A stretch of DNA of 15,997 bases, from positions 107,262 to 123,258 of the forward strand of contig HF985514.1 in NCBI GenBank assembly GCA_000432015.1. The letters are read 5' to 3'. The position numbers and the translations under genes are program-made. Each line of letters opens with the position of its first letter. Within the stretch, counting starts at the first letter, position 1. Under the pieces are notes generated by a model. That model saw only the letters and a list, made by a program, of their open reading frames with translations. It had not been told where the DNA came from and made no database searches. This document shows, one piece after another, positions 7,398-13,879 of this stretch. Origin of the DNA: Clostridium sp. CAG:1024. Lineage in GTDB: Bacteria; Bacillota; Clostridia; Christensenellales; CAG-138.

Positions 7398-8642
7398 TTA
7401 TTCGTATTTTTTCAGAAATTCATCGCCGTAGCCATAGTGCTCAAACACATAATCAATGTCCTTGTCACCGCGTCCGGACAGATTGACGAGGATGGAACCG
7501 GTGTTGTGCGTCTTGGCAAAGCGGATAGCATAGGCAAGTGCATGGGAGCTTTCGATCGCAGGGATGATGCCTTCTTTACGGCAGAGCAGGAAGAAGGCCT
7601 CCATTGCCTCGTCATCCGTTACGGTGTCATAGCGGATGCGGCCGCAGTCATGCAGATAGGCATGCTCGGGGCCGGTGGCGGGATAGTCAAGACCGCTGGC
7701 AACGGAATAGACCGGCTCCGGCTCGCCCTTGTCGTCCTGGAGAAGATAGCTTTCAAAGCCATGCAGAACGCCCTTTGTACCATAGGTGATGCTCGCGGCA
7801 TGGTCGCCGATCTTGCTGCTGCGCCCGAGCGGTTCGACGCCGACGATCTCGACCGGATCGGAGAGGAAAGGGATGAAAAGCCCGGCCGCGTTGCTGCCGC
7901 CGCCCACGCAGGCGGTGATAACATCCGGAAGATGGCCGGTCATGTCAATGAACTGCTCGCGCGCCTCCTGGCCGACGATCATCTGGAAGTCACGCACCAT
8001 CTTCGGGAAAGGATGCGGACCAACGGCGGAACCGATGCAGTAGATAGCGGTCTCATATTCCTTGAGATAGGCCTCAAACGCAGCGTCGACTGCCTCTTTT
8101 AACGTTTTCAGTCCATGGGAGACGGGGATCACGCGCGCGCCCAGCATCTTCATACGGGTGACGTTCGGCGCCTGCTTTGCAATGTCGACCTCGCCCATGT
8201 AGATGTCGCACTCAAGCCCGAAATATGCCGCCGCAGTCGCGAGCGCAACGCCGTGCTGTCCTGCGCCGGTCTCGGCAATGAGCTTCTTTTTGCCCATGTA
8301 TTGCGCAAGCAGTCCTTCGCCCATGCAGTGGTTCAGCTTGTGCGCGCCGGTATGATTGAGATCCTCGCGCTTGAGGTAGATCTGGCATTTGCCGAGCAGT
8401 TTTGAAAGCCGTTCGCAATGGTAGACCGGCGTGGGACGTCCCTGAAATTCCTTCCGGATACGCCGAAGCTCGGAGATGAATTTTGAGCTGTTGCAGATGG
8501 TCTCATACGCATCGTCGATCTCCTTGAAAGCAGGCACGAGCTGCGGGGGGAGATATGCGCCGCCATATTCGCCGAAGCGTCCGTTTTCATCCGGAAAATG
8601 CTTGAGGTAGTTGTCAAAGTCACGGTAAGAGAGCTGTTTCAT
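7398..8642 (-). CDS. trpB: Tryptophan synthase beta chain
   Basis: The 414-residue PLP enzyme condenses indole with serine to give tryptophan. Key features are the PLP lysine K102 in HTGAHKLNH (97-105), the catalytic glutamate E124 in ETGAGQHG, the phosphate-binding GGGSN (247-251), and the C-terminal SGRGDKD (389-395). The frame is open for 89 more codons upstream, but that stretch is the T-box leader; ATG 8642 begins the conserved region with AAGGAAG 8 bases upstream. No trpA or other trp gene is adjacent: glmS follows and a DUF308 membrane gene precedes it. The sequence FGEYGGAYLPPQL and the overall pattern fit the TrpB1 type that normally partners TrpA, so either trpA is elsewhere or the enzyme works on imported or scavenged indole. 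The leader makes expression depend on tRNA-Trp charging. Confidence 0.95.
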   Translation of the reverse strand: MKQLSYRDFDNYLKHFPDENGRFGEYGGAYLPPQLVPAFKEIDDAYETICNSSKFISELRRIRKEFQGRPTPVYHCERLSKLLGKCQIYLKREDLNHTGAHKLNHCMGEGLLAQYMGKKKLIAETGAGQHGVALATAAAYFGLECDIYMGEVDIAKQAPNVTRMKMLGARVIPVSHGLKTLKEAVDAAFEAYLKEYETAIYCIGSAVGPHPFPKMVRDFQMIVGQEAREQFIDMTGHLPDVITACVGGGSNAAGLFIPFLSDPVEIVGVEPLGRSSKIGDHAASITYGTKGVLHGFESYLLQDDKGEPEPVYSVASGLDYPATGPEHAYLHDCGRIRYDTVTDDEAMEAFFLLCRKEGIIPAIESSHALAYAIRFAKTHNTGSILVNLSGRGDKDIDYVFEHYGYGDEFLKKYE

Positions 8643-8675
8643 TGTTTTTTCTTCCTTTCTGTCGTCGTGCGAAAC

Positions 8676-8718
8676 AAAGAAAAAGTCCTTGTTCCGCGTA
8701 ATTATGCGGAACAAGGAC
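8676..8718 (-). terminator. T-box intrinsic terminator before trpB
   Basis: GTCCTTGTTCCGC (8718-8706) and GCGGAACAAGGAC (8697-8685) form a perfect 13-bp stem with an 8-base loop, followed on the minus strand by TTTTTCTTT. It is the terminator arm of the T-box switch and ends 33 bases before the trpB start. Confidence 0.9.
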
Positions 8719-8964
8719 GATACAAACGCTCTAAATGCGGTTCGATCGCGGTGCCACCTTGTTTCCCGGGAAACCGGGCGCTCAGCGGATGCTAACACAT
8801 CCCCGCAGGATAACGGCTGCGAGCCGTCGCGAGATACTGGGATAACGCCGTTCCTTCGCGCACTCGATGGTCCATTTGCCGCGCCGTTTCCCGCAAAGCT
8901 TTCAGCCAAGGCTTCGCTCTCTTATGGAGGCGTGCTACGGTTTGATCTCCATCTCAATGCTTTC
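8676..8964 (-). ncRNA. Tryptophan-specific T-box leader of trpB
   Basis: The minus-strand leader between the promoter and trpB has the T-box hallmarks. The T-box sequence AAGGTGGCACCGCG lies at 8760-8747. Its UGGC would pair with a tRNA 3' end of GCCA, matching the G discriminator base of tRNA-Trp. A Stem I region contains AAGAGAGCGAAGCC and TTGGCTGAAAGC, with a possible base closure CACTCGA/TCGAGTG. A candidate specifier codon UGG (Trp, 8874-8872) follows GGCAAA. CGTTATC elements typical of the class occur further on. An intrinsic terminator follows the T-box sequence. By family knowledge, uncharged tRNA-Trp stabilises the antiterminator and allows trpB transcription. The T-box identity is firm; the specifier was chosen by position and by agreement with the downstream gene. 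Confidence 0.9.
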
Positions 8965-8970
8965 GAGTGG

Positions 8971-8999
8971 ATTATATATGATAAATCCTATGCTGTCAA
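8971..8999 (-). promoter_or_regulatory. Consensus sigma-70/sigma-A promoter of the trpB leader
   Basis: On the minus strand TTGACA (8999-8994), a 17-base spacer and TATAAT (8976-8971) match the consensus at every position. Transcription would begin near 8964, just before the T-box Stem I. A promoter this strong behind a terminator fits control by attenuation rather than by a repressor. In the rest of the gap up to the membrane gene (9000-9109) I see no further element. Confidence 0.88.
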
Positions 9000-9109
9000 C
9001 ACTTTTTTGCAAACAGACCCGCCGCACAGGAAACAGCGCGCGAAAGCACTCGCCGCGCCGCGCTCGCAATGTATGCGGCGTTTTCTGAAAGCATTGCTTG
9101 AACGCAGGA

Positions 9110-9679
9110 CTACCGCACCTTCGGCTGCCGCGGCTCTCGCGGGCAAAACAGGAACACGGAGATGAGCAGAAGCAGTCCTTCGCCGCAGAGCGCAATGCCG
9201 AGAAAGACCATGAGCACACTGGCAGTGCTGAAGGGGTTGATCAGTGCGATAAAGCCGCAGATCAGCGATGCAAGCGAAAAGATCAGAGGAATGTACCAGC
9301 GGCGAATGTGCAGCCGGAAAAGCTCTACTGCTGTTTGCAAGCTTCCGAACCCGGAGAAGATGAGCATACAGCCAAGCGTGACAGGGAGAACAAGGATCAG
9401 TACCTTCGGAGCGAGCAGTAAAAAGATGCCGATCGCCAAAAGCGACAGACCGATCGAAAGGCCGCCGATGGCAAAGGGGCTGACGCTTTCGTGACGAGCA
9501 AAATAGAGAATGGTGCGCAAAAGACCTGCGAGCGCGATCAGACCCGAGATGACATAGACGAGCACCATGCTGGACTCACTCGGACGGATCAGGATCACGA
9601 CGCCGATGACAAGACAGATCAAGGCGGCGATCAGATTGTACCAGTCGAACCGCTGAAATTTCGGTTTCATGCTTTCCAT
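9110..9679 (-). CDS. DUF308/HdeD-like integral membrane protein
   Basis: The 189-residue protein is almost entirely hydrophobic, with about six membrane helices separated by short loops: roughly 16-32, 38-60, 69-86, 92-113, 127-148 and 152-177. It has a basic, aromatic N terminus (MKPKFQRFDWYN) and a basic C terminus. The helix pairs, each closing with short motifs such as IRPSES, LLAPKV and INPFST, match the DUF308/HdeD repeat family. HdeD is named for acid resistance in Escherichia coli; the function in Gram-positive bacteria is not established. ATG 9679 is preceded by GAGGAGGG at 10 bases; a second ATG three codons on is too far from it. It has its own promoter and appears to be a single-gene unit. 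It ends upstream of the trpB promoter with no clear terminator hairpin between them. Confidence 0.8.
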   Translation of the reverse strand: MESMKPKFQRFDWYNLIAALICLVIGVVILIRPSESSMVLVYVISGLIALAGLLRTILYFARHESVSPFAIGGLSIGLSLLAIGIFLLLAPKVLILVLPVTLGCMLIFSGFGSLQTAVELFRLHIRRWYIPLIFSLASLICGFIALINPFSTASVLMVFLGIALCGEGLLLLISVFLFCPREPRQPKVR

Positions 9680-9711
9680 ATAGAAAGAACCCTCCTCTCA
9701 ATCTTACGTTC

Positions 9712-9740
9712 ATCTTAGCCGTTTCATATTTTGAAGTCAA
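9712..9740 (-). promoter_or_regulatory. Promoter of the DUF308/HdeD-like gene
   Basis: On the minus strand TTGACT (9740-9735), a 17-base spacer and TAAGAT (9717-9712) match the sigma-A consensus at 5/6 and 5/6. It lies 33 bases ahead of the ATG, with the ribosome site GAGGAGGG between them. Confidence 0.7.
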
Positions 9741-9794
9741 TGGACAGTCGAGAAAAGTTGGGAAAAGGCTTTCGGATGGTTTCTTCATGTCATG

Positions 9795-9832
9795 AAAAAA
9801 ACGGACAGTTTGCTTGTGAACCGTCCGTTTTT
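9795..9832 (-). terminator. Intrinsic terminator after the ABC transporter pair (bidirectional form)
   Basis: AAAAACGGAC (9797-9806) and GTCCGTTTTT (9823-9832) are perfect inverted arms, with an inner GTT/AAC pairing. The A- and T-runs allow termination in both directions. It lies about 145 bases past the permease stop. The stretch between (9833-9977) contains no convincing reading frame; it is either a long 3' untranslated region or decayed sequence. 9741-9794 also shows nothing recognisable. Confidence 0.7.
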
Positions 9833-9977
9833 GCAGTCTGTTCTCCGAACAGGGAATGAAAGACGCACAAGCGCCAAGCATCCGGATTTTGGGCAGTGTT
9901 CCGGCGAAAGGGTAAGATGCATTCCGAGAGATACGGACAAGCGGGGAAAAGATGCCGCCTTCCGGTAAAGACGGCCG

Positions 9978-10781
9978 CTAACGCGCCAGCTTTTTTTCGA
10001 TCGCTGCGACGCCGTAGTACATAAATGCCGCGAGAATGCAGAGAACGACCACGCTCGCCATCACCAGATCGAGCTTGAACACCTGCCCGCCATACACGAT
10101 CAGATACCCGAGCCCGGCCTTGGACACAAGATACTCCCCAACGATCACGCCGACCCAGCTCATACCCACGGAGATCTTGAGCGCGGCCATCATGGTCGGC
10201 ACAGCGGCGGGAAGCACCACAAGCGTAAAGATTTGGAGCTTGGAAGCGCCGAGCGTTTTCATGAGCAGCTGCTTTTCTCCTGTAATGTCGAGAAAACCCG
10301 TCAGCACGGTGACGATCGTGACCACAAGCGAGATCAATACGGCCATCACAATAATGGAGCCGATCCCCGCGCCGATCCAAACGATCAGGATCGGACCGAG
10401 CGCGATCTTCGGCAATGCGTTCAGGACGACAAGATAGGGGTCAAGGATCTTACAGAGCGTTGGGCTCCACCATAGCAGCGCGGCGATCAAAACGCCGGCG
10501 AGCGTGCCGAGCAGAAAACCCGCGACGGTTTCAAACAGCGTCGTACCGATGTGGAGCAGCAGCTCCCCTCCGGCCAGCAAACGTCCGATCGTAGCGGCAA
10601 CGCGCGAAGGGCTGCTGGTGATGAATGGGTCAATCCAGGATAGTCTTGCGGCGAGCTCCCAGAGAAAAAGTATAGCAATGAGAATGACATACCGCATGAG
10701 CACGATATATCGCGCATGACGCTTTTCGGCAGCAAGGTATGCGCGGCGCTCTGCGGAGAGGCCATTCATATCATACGACAT
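9978..10781 (-). CDS. ABC transporter permease, nitrate/sulfonate/thiamine-precursor (TauC/SsuC) type
   Basis: The 267-residue inner-membrane permease has a short basic cytoplasmic N terminus, a first helix at about 30-48, and five or so further helices. The EAA-type cytoplasmic loop sits near 175-195 (KTLGASKLQIFTLVVLPAA), where the ATPase docks. The following GVIVGEYLVSKAGLGYLI is characteristic of the TauC/SsuC/ThiX class of binding-protein-dependent importers. Substrate cannot be read from a permease; sulfonates, nitrate, thiamine precursors and similar small molecules are all handled by this class. ATG 10781 is chosen because it follows GGAAGGAG at 10 bases and overlaps the ATPase stop by 11 bases, suggesting coupled translation. 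A second ATG four codons on is possible. No substrate-binding protein is adjacent. Confidence 0.88.
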   Translation of the reverse strand: MSYDMNGLSAERRAYLAAEKRHARYIVLMRYVILIAILFLWELAARLSWIDPFITSSPSRVAATIGRLLAGGELLLHIGTTLFETVAGFLLGTLAGVLIAALLWWSPTLCKILDPYLVVLNALPKIALGPILIVWIGAGIGSIIVMAVLISLVVTIVTVLTGFLDITGEKQLLMKTLGASKLQIFTLVVLPAAVPTMMAALKISVGMSWVGVIVGEYLVSKAGLGYLIVYGGQVFKLDLVMASVVVLCILAAFMYYGVAAIEKKLAR

Positions 10782-11538
10782 GATGTTCCAACTCCTTCCA
10801 GATGGTTTCAAACAGATGCGAGAACTCCGGCGCGCCCCGGCGTTTGGAGGGCGGACCGTCAACGGACAGAGCGACGGTGTGCTCCGCTTTCAAATGCGCG
10901 GGACGATCGGAAAAGACGAGGATACGATCCGACATGGAGATCGCTTCCGAGATGTCGTGCGTGACAAGAATGGCCGTTTTATGCTCCGTGCGAATGATAT
11001 CGTAGATCTCGTCTGAGGCACGCAGCCGCGTCTGATAGTCGAGCGCGGAGAACGGCTCATCAAGCAGCAGGAGCTTGGGGTCGAAGGCGAGCGTTCGGAT
11101 CAGCGCGACTTTTTGCCGCATGCCGCCGGACAGCTGCCGCGGGAAATGCTTGGAGAACGCGGCAAGACCGTAAGTCTCAAGGAGCCGCATTGCATGCGCC
11201 CGGCGTTCCGGCGTCAGGATACGTTTGACCTCGAGCGAGAGCAGCACATTTTCCTCAACCGTGCGCCAGTCAAGCAGATGATCGCGCTGCAGCATATAGC
11301 CGACTTGCGTACGGTCGCCGGGCTTTTGACCGAGCAGACGCACAGAGCCGCTGGATGGCTCGAGCAGCCCCATGAGCATGGACAGCACCGTTGTTTTGCC
11401 GCAGCCGGAAGGCCCGACGATGGACACAAATTCGCCCTCCTGTACGGAAAAGCTGAGATCGTTTACCGCGAGCGTTTCCGCGCTCTGCTCCTGATATGCT
11501 AAACGAACCCCGGAGAGTTCAGCAATCGGTTCTTTCAT
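10771..11538 (-). CDS. ABC transporter ATPase, nitrate/sulfonate/thiamine-precursor (TauB/SsuB) type
   Basis: The 255-residue cytoplasmic ATPase is full length for the family. It carries Walker A GPSGCGKTT (42-50), Q-loop Q84 (YMLQRDHLLDW), signature LSGGM (136-140), Walker B LLLLDEP (156-162), D-loop SALD (164-167) and H-loop H194. The sequence Q-R-D-x-L-L-D-W after the Q-loop is typical of the TauB/SsuB/ThiZ group. ATG 11538 lies 8 bases after GGAGG; longer upstream frames have no domain content. It is the first gene of a two-gene unit and overlaps the permease. Upstream lies a divergent control region with a palindrome. These importers usually have a periplasmic or lipoprotein binding subunit encoded in the same operon; it is missing here. 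Confidence 0.93.
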   Translation of the reverse strand: MKEPIAELSGVRLAYQEQSAETLAVNDLSFSVQEGEFVSIVGPSGCGKTTVLSMLMGLLEPSSGSVRLLGQKPGDRTQVGYMLQRDHLLDWRTVEENVLLSLEVKRILTPERRAHAMRLLETYGLAAFSKHFPRQLSGGMRQKVALIRTLAFDPKLLLLDEPFSALDYQTRLRASDEIYDIIRTEHKTAILVTHDISEAISMSDRILVFSDRPAHLKAEHTVALSVDGPPSKRRGAPEFSHLFETIWKELEHHVV

Positions 11539-11664
11539 GCAAAAAACCTCCGTCTTGCGAAAGTGATGATGCCGCCGCGGGAGAGCGGTGTCGGAGCGCC
11601 CGGCATAGTCGCCGTATCTGCAGCAGCGCAGGACGAGCCGTTCTCCGATGCGATGGTATCCCAT

Positions 11665-11694
11665 ACTATGACAAAATCTGTCACGGCGTGTGAA
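11665..11694 (-). promoter_or_regulatory. Candidate transporter promoter with embedded 15-bp palindrome
   Basis: TGACA-AAATC-TGTCA (11669-11683) is a perfect 5-bp inverted repeat with a 5-base centre. On the minus strand it lies inside a candidate promoter, TTCACA (11694-11689), 18 bases, CATAGT (11670-11665), and it also overlaps a weaker plus-strand -35 (ATGACA, 11668-11673). Its position in a divergent intergenic region, over a promoter spacer, suggests an operator for a dimeric regulator. The remaining gap (11539-11664) shows only the ribosome site of the ATPase. Regulator and ligand are unknown. Confidence 0.4.
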
Positions 11695-11733
11695 CTTACG
11701 GCATAGAAATGAAAGCAGAAGGAGGAGAAGAAC

Positions 11734-11937
11734 ATGGATTGCGATCGATGCGGGAAACCGAATTGCTGCCGCGGCTGGTGGCGGATCCCGAGAAAGAGAA
11801 AACGCCTGTGCGGCGCGTGTTGCATCGCGGCAGGCGTTCTCGTGTTGTTCTGTTTTTTACCGGAGTGGATGCTTGCACTCGGCGCAGCGCTGATCTTGAT
11901 CGTGATCGGCGTATGCTGCTGCTCGGGCGTCAGATGA
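11734..11937 (+). CDS. Cysteine-rich small membrane protein, unknown function
   Basis: I do not recognise this 67-residue protein. ATG 11734 lies 8 bases after AAGGAGG, a strong ribosome site, which supports its being real. The N-terminal third is polar and cysteine-rich (C3, C6, C11, C12) and leads into a basic stretch RIPRKRKR (17-24). Two hydrophobic segments follow at about 27-42 and 45-61, likely a membrane hairpin, bracketed by C26-x2-C29-C30 and ending in C61-C62-C63. Eleven of 67 residues are cysteine. The pattern suggests a metal- or Fe-S-binding or lipidated/disulfide membrane peptide, but that is inference. The last 8 bases overlap the 3' end of the convergent deoxyribosyltransferase-like gene. 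It is divergent from the TauBC-type transporter, with which it may share a control region. Confidence 0.65.
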   Translation: MDCDRCGKPNCCRGWWRIPRKRKRLCGACCIAAGVLVLFCFLPEWMLALGAALILIVIGVCCCSGVR

Positions 11938-12331
11938 GAGACGGAAGCGTATGAAGAAGCGTATCAAACGGACACACCAGGCGCGTCACGGCAGGATGAT
12001 GATAAAACACGCAAAAACCGTCGCTTCCGTCAAAGGGAGCCGCGGTCTCGGACCATACGAGGATGCGGCGACTGCGCCCATCGGCAAGCGAGAGCCCAAG
12101 CTCTGTATGCGTGCCGCGTCCGCCGGGCAGAAGGATAAGAACGAGGTCCGCTTCAGAGATCGCGGACACCTCTGCTGCGGCAACTTCGGACTTGCGCTTC
12201 GATGGCTCCGCGGCAACGCTTCCGTGCGTCGTCCAGTCATAAGTGCGCGCATGCCCCAAAGCGCTGAGCACGGCTGCGGCACGACTGACACGTTCGGTAT
12301 TTGCTACGCCGCTTGCAACATAGAAGGTCAA
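11930..12331 (-). CDS. Small nucleoside 2-deoxyribosyltransferase-like protein
   Basis: The 133-residue protein opens with MTFYVASG, a Rossmann-like first strand, then YDWT with D32, and carries LLPGGRGTHTELG (68-79). The last motif, with E77 placed like the catalytic glutamate of nucleoside 2-deoxyribosyltransferases and the related DUF4406/RCL hydrolases, is the main evidence. Those enzymes cleave or exchange the N-glycosidic bond of deoxynucleosides or nucleotides. The length is at the short end of the family. The start is TTG 12331, nested in the tdk stop as TTGA, with AGGAGG 10 bases upstream; this indicates coupled translation. As last gene of a nucleoside uptake and thymidine kinase operon, a salvage role is likely. 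Substrate and whether it transfers or hydrolyses cannot be told from sequence. Confidence 0.75.
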   Translation of the reverse strand: MTFYVASGVANTERVSRAAAVLSALGHARTYDWTTHGSVAAEPSKRKSEVAAAEVSAISEADLVLILLPGGRGTHTELGLSLADGRSRRILVWSETAAPFDGSDGFCVFYHHPAVTRLVCPFDTLLHTLPSLI

Positions 12332-12936
12332 GCGTTTTCGTCCTCCTGCTTTTTGAGATCCGCAGCGCGCAGGCCGGGGCCAGGATCGCCCTCCGTCCAG
12401 TGCTTGCGGCAGAGACCGATGTACTTGTCGCCGGCGCCCAAAACGACCTGTTCGCCCTGCTTCGTGATGCCGCCCTTTCCGTCAAAACGAGCATTGTGCG
12501 TTGCCTTTTTGCCGCACCAGCAGATGGTCTTGACCTCTTCGATGGTGTCTGCATAAGCAAGCAGCCAATGACTGCCCGGGAAAAAATTTCCCTGGAAATC
12601 CGTCCGTAGGCCGTAGCAGATGACGGGCGTCCGATAGTCGTCGACGATTTTGACAAGCAGCTCTACCTGCTCCTTTGTAAGAAACTGCGCCTCATCGACG
12701 ATGAGACAGGCATATTCCTGACGGCGGACGGCCTCCAGATCGAGATCGTCGAACAGTGTGCATTCGGCCTGAAGGCCGGAACGCGACCAGATCGTGAACT
12801 TGCCGTCGCGGGTATCGACGGAGGGCTTGAGCAAGAGCGCGTTCTGGCCGCGCTCATGGTAGTTGTACCATACCATGATGGCGTTCGCGGTCTTGCTCGA
12901 ACCCATCGCGCCGTAGCGGAAATAGAGCTTCGCCAT
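12328..12936 (-). CDS. tdk: Thymidine kinase (type II, TK1-like)
   Basis: The 202-residue cytosolic enzyme phosphorylates thymidine (and deoxyuridine) to the monophosphate using ATP. It shows the P-loop GAMGSSKT (9-16), the VDEAQF Walker B and base segment (80-85) with likely catalytic E82, and the lasso-domain zinc ligands C139/C141 and C176/H179 (TICWCGKKATHNARF and CRKHW). The C-terminal tail is acidic and lysine-rich. The start ATG 12936 begins at the conserved MAKLYFRYGAMGSSKT; longer frames only run into the upstream permease. One base separates it from the permease stop, and no good ribosome site is visible there, so translation probably depends on coupling to the permease. It overlaps the next gene by TTGA. 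Position directly behind a nucleoside importer fits salvage of imported thymidine. Confidence 0.95.
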   Translation of the reverse strand: MAKLYFRYGAMGSSKTANAIMVWYNYHERGQNALLLKPSVDTRDGKFTIWSRSGLQAECTLFDDLDLEAVRRQEYACLIVDEAQFLTKEQVELLVKIVDDYRTPVICYGLRTDFQGNFFPGSHWLLAYADTIEEVKTICWCGKKATHNARFDGKGGITKQGEQVVLGAGDKYIGLCRKHWTEGDPGPGLRAADLKKQEDENA

Positions 12937-12937
12937 G

Positions 12938-13879
12938 TTATCTCTGACCCGGGTCGTAGGGGATGCCCTCGGCCTTCGGCGCGCGGGACTTTTTGCTCGT
13001 AAAGGCAAGGACAACAAGGGAGATGATGTAGGGCAGCATGTTGTAAACGCCGCTCGGAATATTCAGCACCTTGAGGAACTCGAACCCGAAGTACACGTTG
13101 GACAGCGCACGGCAGAAGCCGAACAGCAGCGCAGCCAGCGCGATATTCGTGGGCTTCCACTGGCCGAAGATCATGACGGCGAGGGAGAGGAAGCCGAAAC
13201 CGGCAACGCCGTACTCAAACCGCCATTCGCTGACGCCGCAGGTGATGTATACGATGCCGCCGAGACCGCCCAGCAGACCGGAGATTAGAACGCCGGCCCA
13301 GCGCATCTTGTATACGTTGATGCCTACAGAGGCCGCCGCTTGCGGATGTTCGCCGCAGGACATAAGCCGCAGACCGAATTTGGTCTTATACAGCGTGACA
13401 TAGGAGACGATGAGCGCGATCACGGCAACGAGCATGAACCAGTTGAATTCAAACTCGCCGAGCTTGACGATGAACGCCTGCTTCGGAAGCGTGTACTGGA
13501 TGATGGACGAAACGTCGTCGGGGTTTGCGGCGGTATTGATGGCTTTCACAATAACAGTTGCGGCAGCCGTGCCGAGAATGTTCAGCGCCGTACCGACAAT
13601 GGTCTGATCCGCTTTGCAGTTGATCGCAGAGACAGCCAGCAGACAGGAATAGAGAAGACCTGCGAGCATGCTGACGAGAATAACGAGAACAACGATCAGG
13701 AACGCAGGCGTTCCGTCCGGCAGGTAGCGCATGGTCAGCGCGCCGCCCAACGCGCCGATGACCATGATGCCCTCAAGACCGAGGTTGATGACGCCGGAAT
13801 GCTCGGCAAAACAGCCGCCCAGCGCTACGAGCAGGAGAACAGAGGCAAACAGCAGCGTGTATTGAACGAGAAGGATCAT
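12938..13879 (-). CDS. Nucleoside (BMP-type) ABC transporter permease, second subunit (NupQ/YufQ-like)
   Basis: The 313-residue membrane protein has around eight to nine helices. Family features include the early segment HSGVINLGLEGIMVIGAL (27-44), GTALNILGTAAATV, the loop LRLMSCGEHPQAAASVGINVYKMRW that follows the fifth or sixth helix and contacts the ATPase, and GLLGGLGGIVYI. This matches the smaller permease of BmpA-dependent nucleoside importers, relatives of the branched-chain amino acid and ribose systems. The Cys in NLG-rich helix 1 and the hydrophilic C-terminal tail are not unusual. ATG 13879 overlaps the first permease stop as ATGA and lies 9 bases after AAAGGAGG. It forms the heterodimeric membrane channel with the neighbouring permease. 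Confidence 0.92.
   Translation of the reverse strand: MILLVQYTLLFASVLLLVALGGCFAEHSGVINLGLEGIMVIGALGGALTMRYLPDGTPAFLIVVLVILVSMLAGLLYSCLLAVSAINCKADQTIVGTALNILGTAAATVIVKAINTAANPDDVSSIIQYTLPKQAFIVKLGEFEFNWFMLVAVIALIVSYVTLYKTKFGLRLMSCGEHPQAAASVGINVYKMRWAGVLISGLLGGLGGIVYITCGVSEWRFEYGVAGFGFLSLAVMIFGQWKPTNIALAALLFGFCRALSNVYFGFEFLKVLNIPSGVYNMLPYIISLVVLAFTSKKSRAPKAEGIPYDPGQR

Noticed and set aside
8643..8909. An 89-codon N-terminal extension of trpB
   Set aside because: The stretch is the T-box leader with terminator and T-box core; the conserved protein begins at 8642 with its own ribosome site.
8689..9165. A 158-codon plus-strand frame in the trpB/DUF308 gap
   Set aside because: It runs through the T-box, the promoter and the end of the membrane gene and has no recognisable protein features.
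9576..10380. Minus-strand frames covering the gap between the DUF308 gene and the ABC permease
   Set aside because: They overlap the promoter and terminator, have skewed composition, and are out of frame with the real genes.
11535..11825. A remnant of the missing binding protein upstream of the TauB-type ATPase
   Set aside because: The open frame here has no lipobox, no periplasmic binding protein motifs and crosses the divergent small gene.
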